A DNA stretch of 64,000 bases from Laburnicola sp. R22_1. Taxonomy: Eukaryota > Ascomycota > Dothideomycetes > Pleosporales > Didymosphaeriaceae. The stretch is from NCBI GenBank assembly GCA_014281115.1, contig JACONQ010000003.1:2790001-2854000 (forward strand), written 5' to 3'. Below the pieces are notes generated by a model. It saw only the letters and a list, made by a program, of their open reading frames with translations, made no database searches and had not been told where the DNA came from. Numbering within the stretch: position 1 is the first letter of the stretch; each line of letters starts with the position of its first letter. The translations under genes were made by a program, and so were the position numbers. Below are positions 61,255-64,000 of this stretch, piece by piece.

Positions 61255-62134
61255 TTAGTTACGAACTGGAGGGCTGCAATGACTCAGCGAGGGTGGCGTG
61301 AGCATCACGCGATAGTTCTTTCCCGAGTAATGGGAACTGACCGTTTGATGTACGCTCGACACACTGCCGCGGCGGTCACGGTTCCAGAAGAAATGGTTCC
61401 GAGAAGATTTTCGAAGCGATCCAAGCTCGTATCCGAGCCCCCAGATTTCTGTGATGTGGCGCCGATGATTTTTCCTGTGCTCGAGAGTTTGCCGGCGCTC
61501 AGGGTCTGGTAACTCTAGTGCTGTCAGCGCAGCACCGCATAGGCCAGAGAGCGTCCATACTCCGGATGTGGTAGCGAATACATCAAAAAATCCACGGATT
61601 GAACTGTCCCGACTCGCGCGCTTCTTGGAAACGATCTGTATCCATTGTGGTGTTGCCGTGGCGGACATTGCGTGGAGAGGGGGGGAAGAACTGTGCCGCG
61701 TAACAGCACAACGAGAAGAAGATCACGCCAATTGCTGCACGAGATGATCGCTGTAGGAATGTCGCGGCCTTCGGTACACCTACCGTAGGGCGCCGAAGGC
61801 ACGACGTCGGGTCGATGTGAGCATTGTGAGGTGTGGGCGGAGAGATAAACAGTGGGGATGAGCACACGGGCCACGAAGAAGCCCCGGGTCGCCTCGGCCT
61901 GCACGTCGCGATGCTGCCCAGCATCGTGGATACAGCCACTGAGCCACCCCATTGTGGATGCAGAAAGTTGCATAGTCTGGCCGCTCGCACCTCGTATGGC
62001 GTATCCCAGCACCGCCAGCGCAGTGCGCTGGACGTTGAAAACGGAAGAGTCGCACGTTTGCGCCCCTCCGTGTACCCCCAGGTTCCCACCCCCCTAGGCC
62101 GACATACAGCTGGGTCGCAGGCCTTGTATGTAGC
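61255..62134. other. No supported gene between amidase and monooxygenase
   Basis: GC-rich DNA with several overlapping open stretches on both strands. None gives a family I recognise and no pair splices into a convincing product. It should contain the promoter and 5' leader of the monooxygenase at 62135. A degenerate minus-strand gene cannot be excluded. Confidence 0.35.
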
Positions 62135-64000
62135 ATGGCTCCGTCGATGTGGTCCTTCGTGAAGCGCTCGCCGTCGACCACGAGCAGCAACGACACCGTG
62201 TACCATCCGAGGCCGGCCAAGATGGCAGTCGGCCTCCTCTCCCCCGGATCCCCCGTCTCCTCGACCGCCAGCAGCTTGGACAAGAGCTTCTCTCCAGCCA
62301 CGAGCGTCACCAATGGGTGGAGCAGTGGCTATGACACCTTCCTGAGCGACGTTTTGGTTGTTGGGGCAGGCCCATCGGGGGTTATGCTGGCGTAGGTGAT
62401 CAGCATTGTGCGAATATGTGCCCGTCACATCTGACCTGGTTAGGAACAACCTTGTACGCTATGGCATCAAGACGCAGGTCATCGACAATCGCCCCGAACG
62501 CACCTTGGCGGGACGCGCCGATGGCTTGCAGCCCAAGACCATCGAGACGCTGCGCCAGATGCGTCTCGCCGAACCGCTCCTGCGCAAGGGCGTCAAGGTC
62601 TACGACATTGCCTTTTGGAAATCGACCTTGGACGAGTCCCTTCGCCGCACTGCCCGCGAAATCCACTATCCGCCCGTCGTCGATCTGATACACCCCTATA
62701 TTCTGCTCGTGCACCAGGGCATTGTCGAGGGCATCTTTGTCGAGGACCTGGCCGAGCGCGGTGTCGAAGTAATACGCAACACGGCCTTCGTCGACTTCGA
62801 CTACACGCCCGAGCGGGTGCGCCCCCTGACTGTGACGTGCAAACAGCTGGACGACGTCTCCCAGAACAGAAGGAGGCTCGCTACACGGTACATTGTGGGC
62901 TGCGACGGTGCACATTCGGCAGTGCGCAAGTGCATCCCAAATGCCACACCTCTGGGAGCTTCGTCGGAATCTGTTTGGGGCGTTCTCGACGGCGTCATCG
63001 ATACCAACTTTCCAGATATCTGGAGCAAGGTCATCGTCCACTCGGACGAGCTTGGATCCATTCTTATGCTTCCCCGCGAGCGAAATTTGACGCGCCTGTA
63101 CGTCGAGCTGAAGCCTGGCTCCGAGGAAATAGTCGCAAAGGAGCAACACACGCAAGAGTTCGTCCAAAAGCGCGCCCAGGAGATATTGAGGCCATATAAA
63201 TTGGAATGGAGGAACGTCGAGTGGTTTGGACGCTATCAGGTCGGTCAGCGGGTGGCCAGCCGATTCACGGACAAGCAGCATCGCGTCTTCATTGCGGGCG
63301 ACGCCAGTCACACGCACTCGCCCAAAGCCGCACAAGGGATGAACGTATCAATGCACGATTCCTGGAATCTAGCGTGGAAATTGAACTTCGCAGTCCGCAA
63401 TCTAGCCAAGCCCGCACTGATGGAAACATATCAACAAGAGCGGAAAAAGATTGCCCACGACCTTATAGACTTCGACTACGAACACGCCAACGCCTTTGGA
63501 GCCGGCGATCCCAAAGCCCTCGCAGAAAACTTCAAGAAGAACATTGCTTTCATTTCGGGCTACGGCGTCAGTTATGACTTGAACGTGCTCAACGTGCAAT
63601 CCAAAGGCTACACGCACAGCAACCTCTCACCTGGCTATCTACTCCCCCCTGCAAAGGTGACCCGCTTCATCGACGCCAACCCCGTCGACATCCAGACCGA
63701 CATCCCAGCCCTCGGCCAATTCCGCATATACTTCTTCACCAAGGACGTCCACGCGTCCTTGCCCTTCTTAGACGCTATATGCCAGGCGCATCGATCCGGC
63801 ACCTCGTACGTAAGCCGCGTCACCAATGCCGGAAATGCTTCCTACACTATACAGCCACCCCTCGCAGCTCCACACGACCAATTCGTCTGCCCGGAGCGCT
63901 ATACGCCCGTCAGCGGCATCTTCACATACGCAATCGTGACGGACATGAATCGTAACGACGTAGAGATCGCACACTTGCCACGCGTGTTTCAAGACTCGCG
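62135..64000 (+). CDS. Phenol 2-monooxygenase-type FAD hydroxylase (partial)
   Basis: Exon 1 (62135-62391) joins exon 2 (62444 to beyond the window end) through a 52-bp GTAGGT/TTAG intron. The product has about 55 extra N-terminal residues rich in Ser/Thr and Pro, then the FAD-binding G-A-G-P-S-G (residues 77-82), a D-G-A-H-S motif (G-C-D-G-A-H-S-A-V-R) and, near residue 371, G-D-A-S-H-T-H-S-P-K-A-A-Q-G-M-N. The order and motifs are those of the PheA/TfdB class of two-domain flavin hydroxylases, which insert one oxygen into phenols using NADPH. The thioredoxin-like C-terminal domain has started at the window end. No damage in the visible part. The exact phenolic substrate cannot be told. Confidence 0.88.

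Noticed and set aside
61583..62449. 288-codon and other minus-strand frames over 61524-62449
   Set aside because: Composition-driven open frames partly antisense to the monooxygenase exon 1, with no family motif seen.
62400..63335. 311-codon minus-strand frame
   Set aside because: Antisense to the flavin hydroxylase, whose FAD motifs settle the strand.
1..64000. tRNA, rRNA or CRISPR features
   Set aside because: No cloverleaf-like or rRNA-like stretch was noticed. The tRNA-like CCCGGGCTCATAACC at 33241 is only a retrotransposon primer site, and all arrays seen are tandem repeats without spacers.

Overview
The window looks like nuclear DNA of a filamentous ascomycete (Pezizomycotina; a two-compartment genome of the kind known from Dothideomycetes is my inference). 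Two very AT-rich blocks (about 1-42,600 and 46,560-57,900) alternate with two balanced-GC gene islands (about 42,600-46,560 and 57,900-64,000). In the AT-rich blocks almost every recognisable reading frame is broken by TAG/TAA at former Gln, Arg or Trp codons. Recurrent Gly>Ser, Asp>Asn, Thr>Ile, His>Tyr and Arg>Gln changes also occur, which is the footprint of repeat-induced point mutation (RIP, C:G>T:A). Genes in the islands have short GT-AG introns.

AT block 1 is a stack of insertions. From the left it holds one arm of a long inverted repeat, two degenerate pogo/Fot1-type DDE transposases and two copies of an unidentified repeated block. A Ty3/Gypsy chromovirus (9374-25824, TSD TAATC) follows, and a second, minus-strand Gypsy chromovirus (13363-21455, TSD CTTAC) sits inside it. 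To the right lies the most interesting item: a complete but RIP-destroyed NLR gene on the minus strand (36217 down to 26013). It reads as HeLo-like N-terminus, NACHT, then a WD40 array of near-identical 126-bp repeats, and it is split inside one WD40 repeat by a Ty1/Copia element (27114-33689, TSD TTATT). A third transposase, a third copy of the unidentified block, a tandem array and the other inverted-repeat arm finish the block.

Gene island 1 has an intact MFS sugar transporter (43039-44679) and, facing it, a spherulin-4-like gene carrying one in-frame stop. AT block 2 holds a RIP-destroyed salicylate-hydroxylase-type FAD monooxygenase. It also holds a second copy of the outer Gypsy family (50043-57370, TSD AAGCT) that kept gag-protease but lost RT/RNase H/integrase. 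The 5' LTR of that copy was hit by a GC-richer Fot1-type transposon (55322-57172, TA duplication).

Gene island 2 has a NodB-type polysaccharide deacetylase with one in-frame TAG, a broken amidase gene and, running off the window edge, an open FAD monooxygenase of the phenol 2-monooxygenase type. The genes closest to the AT blocks carry isolated nonsense codons, which would fit RIP leakage from neighbouring repeats. All domain calls come from reading translations by eye, and no database search was possible.
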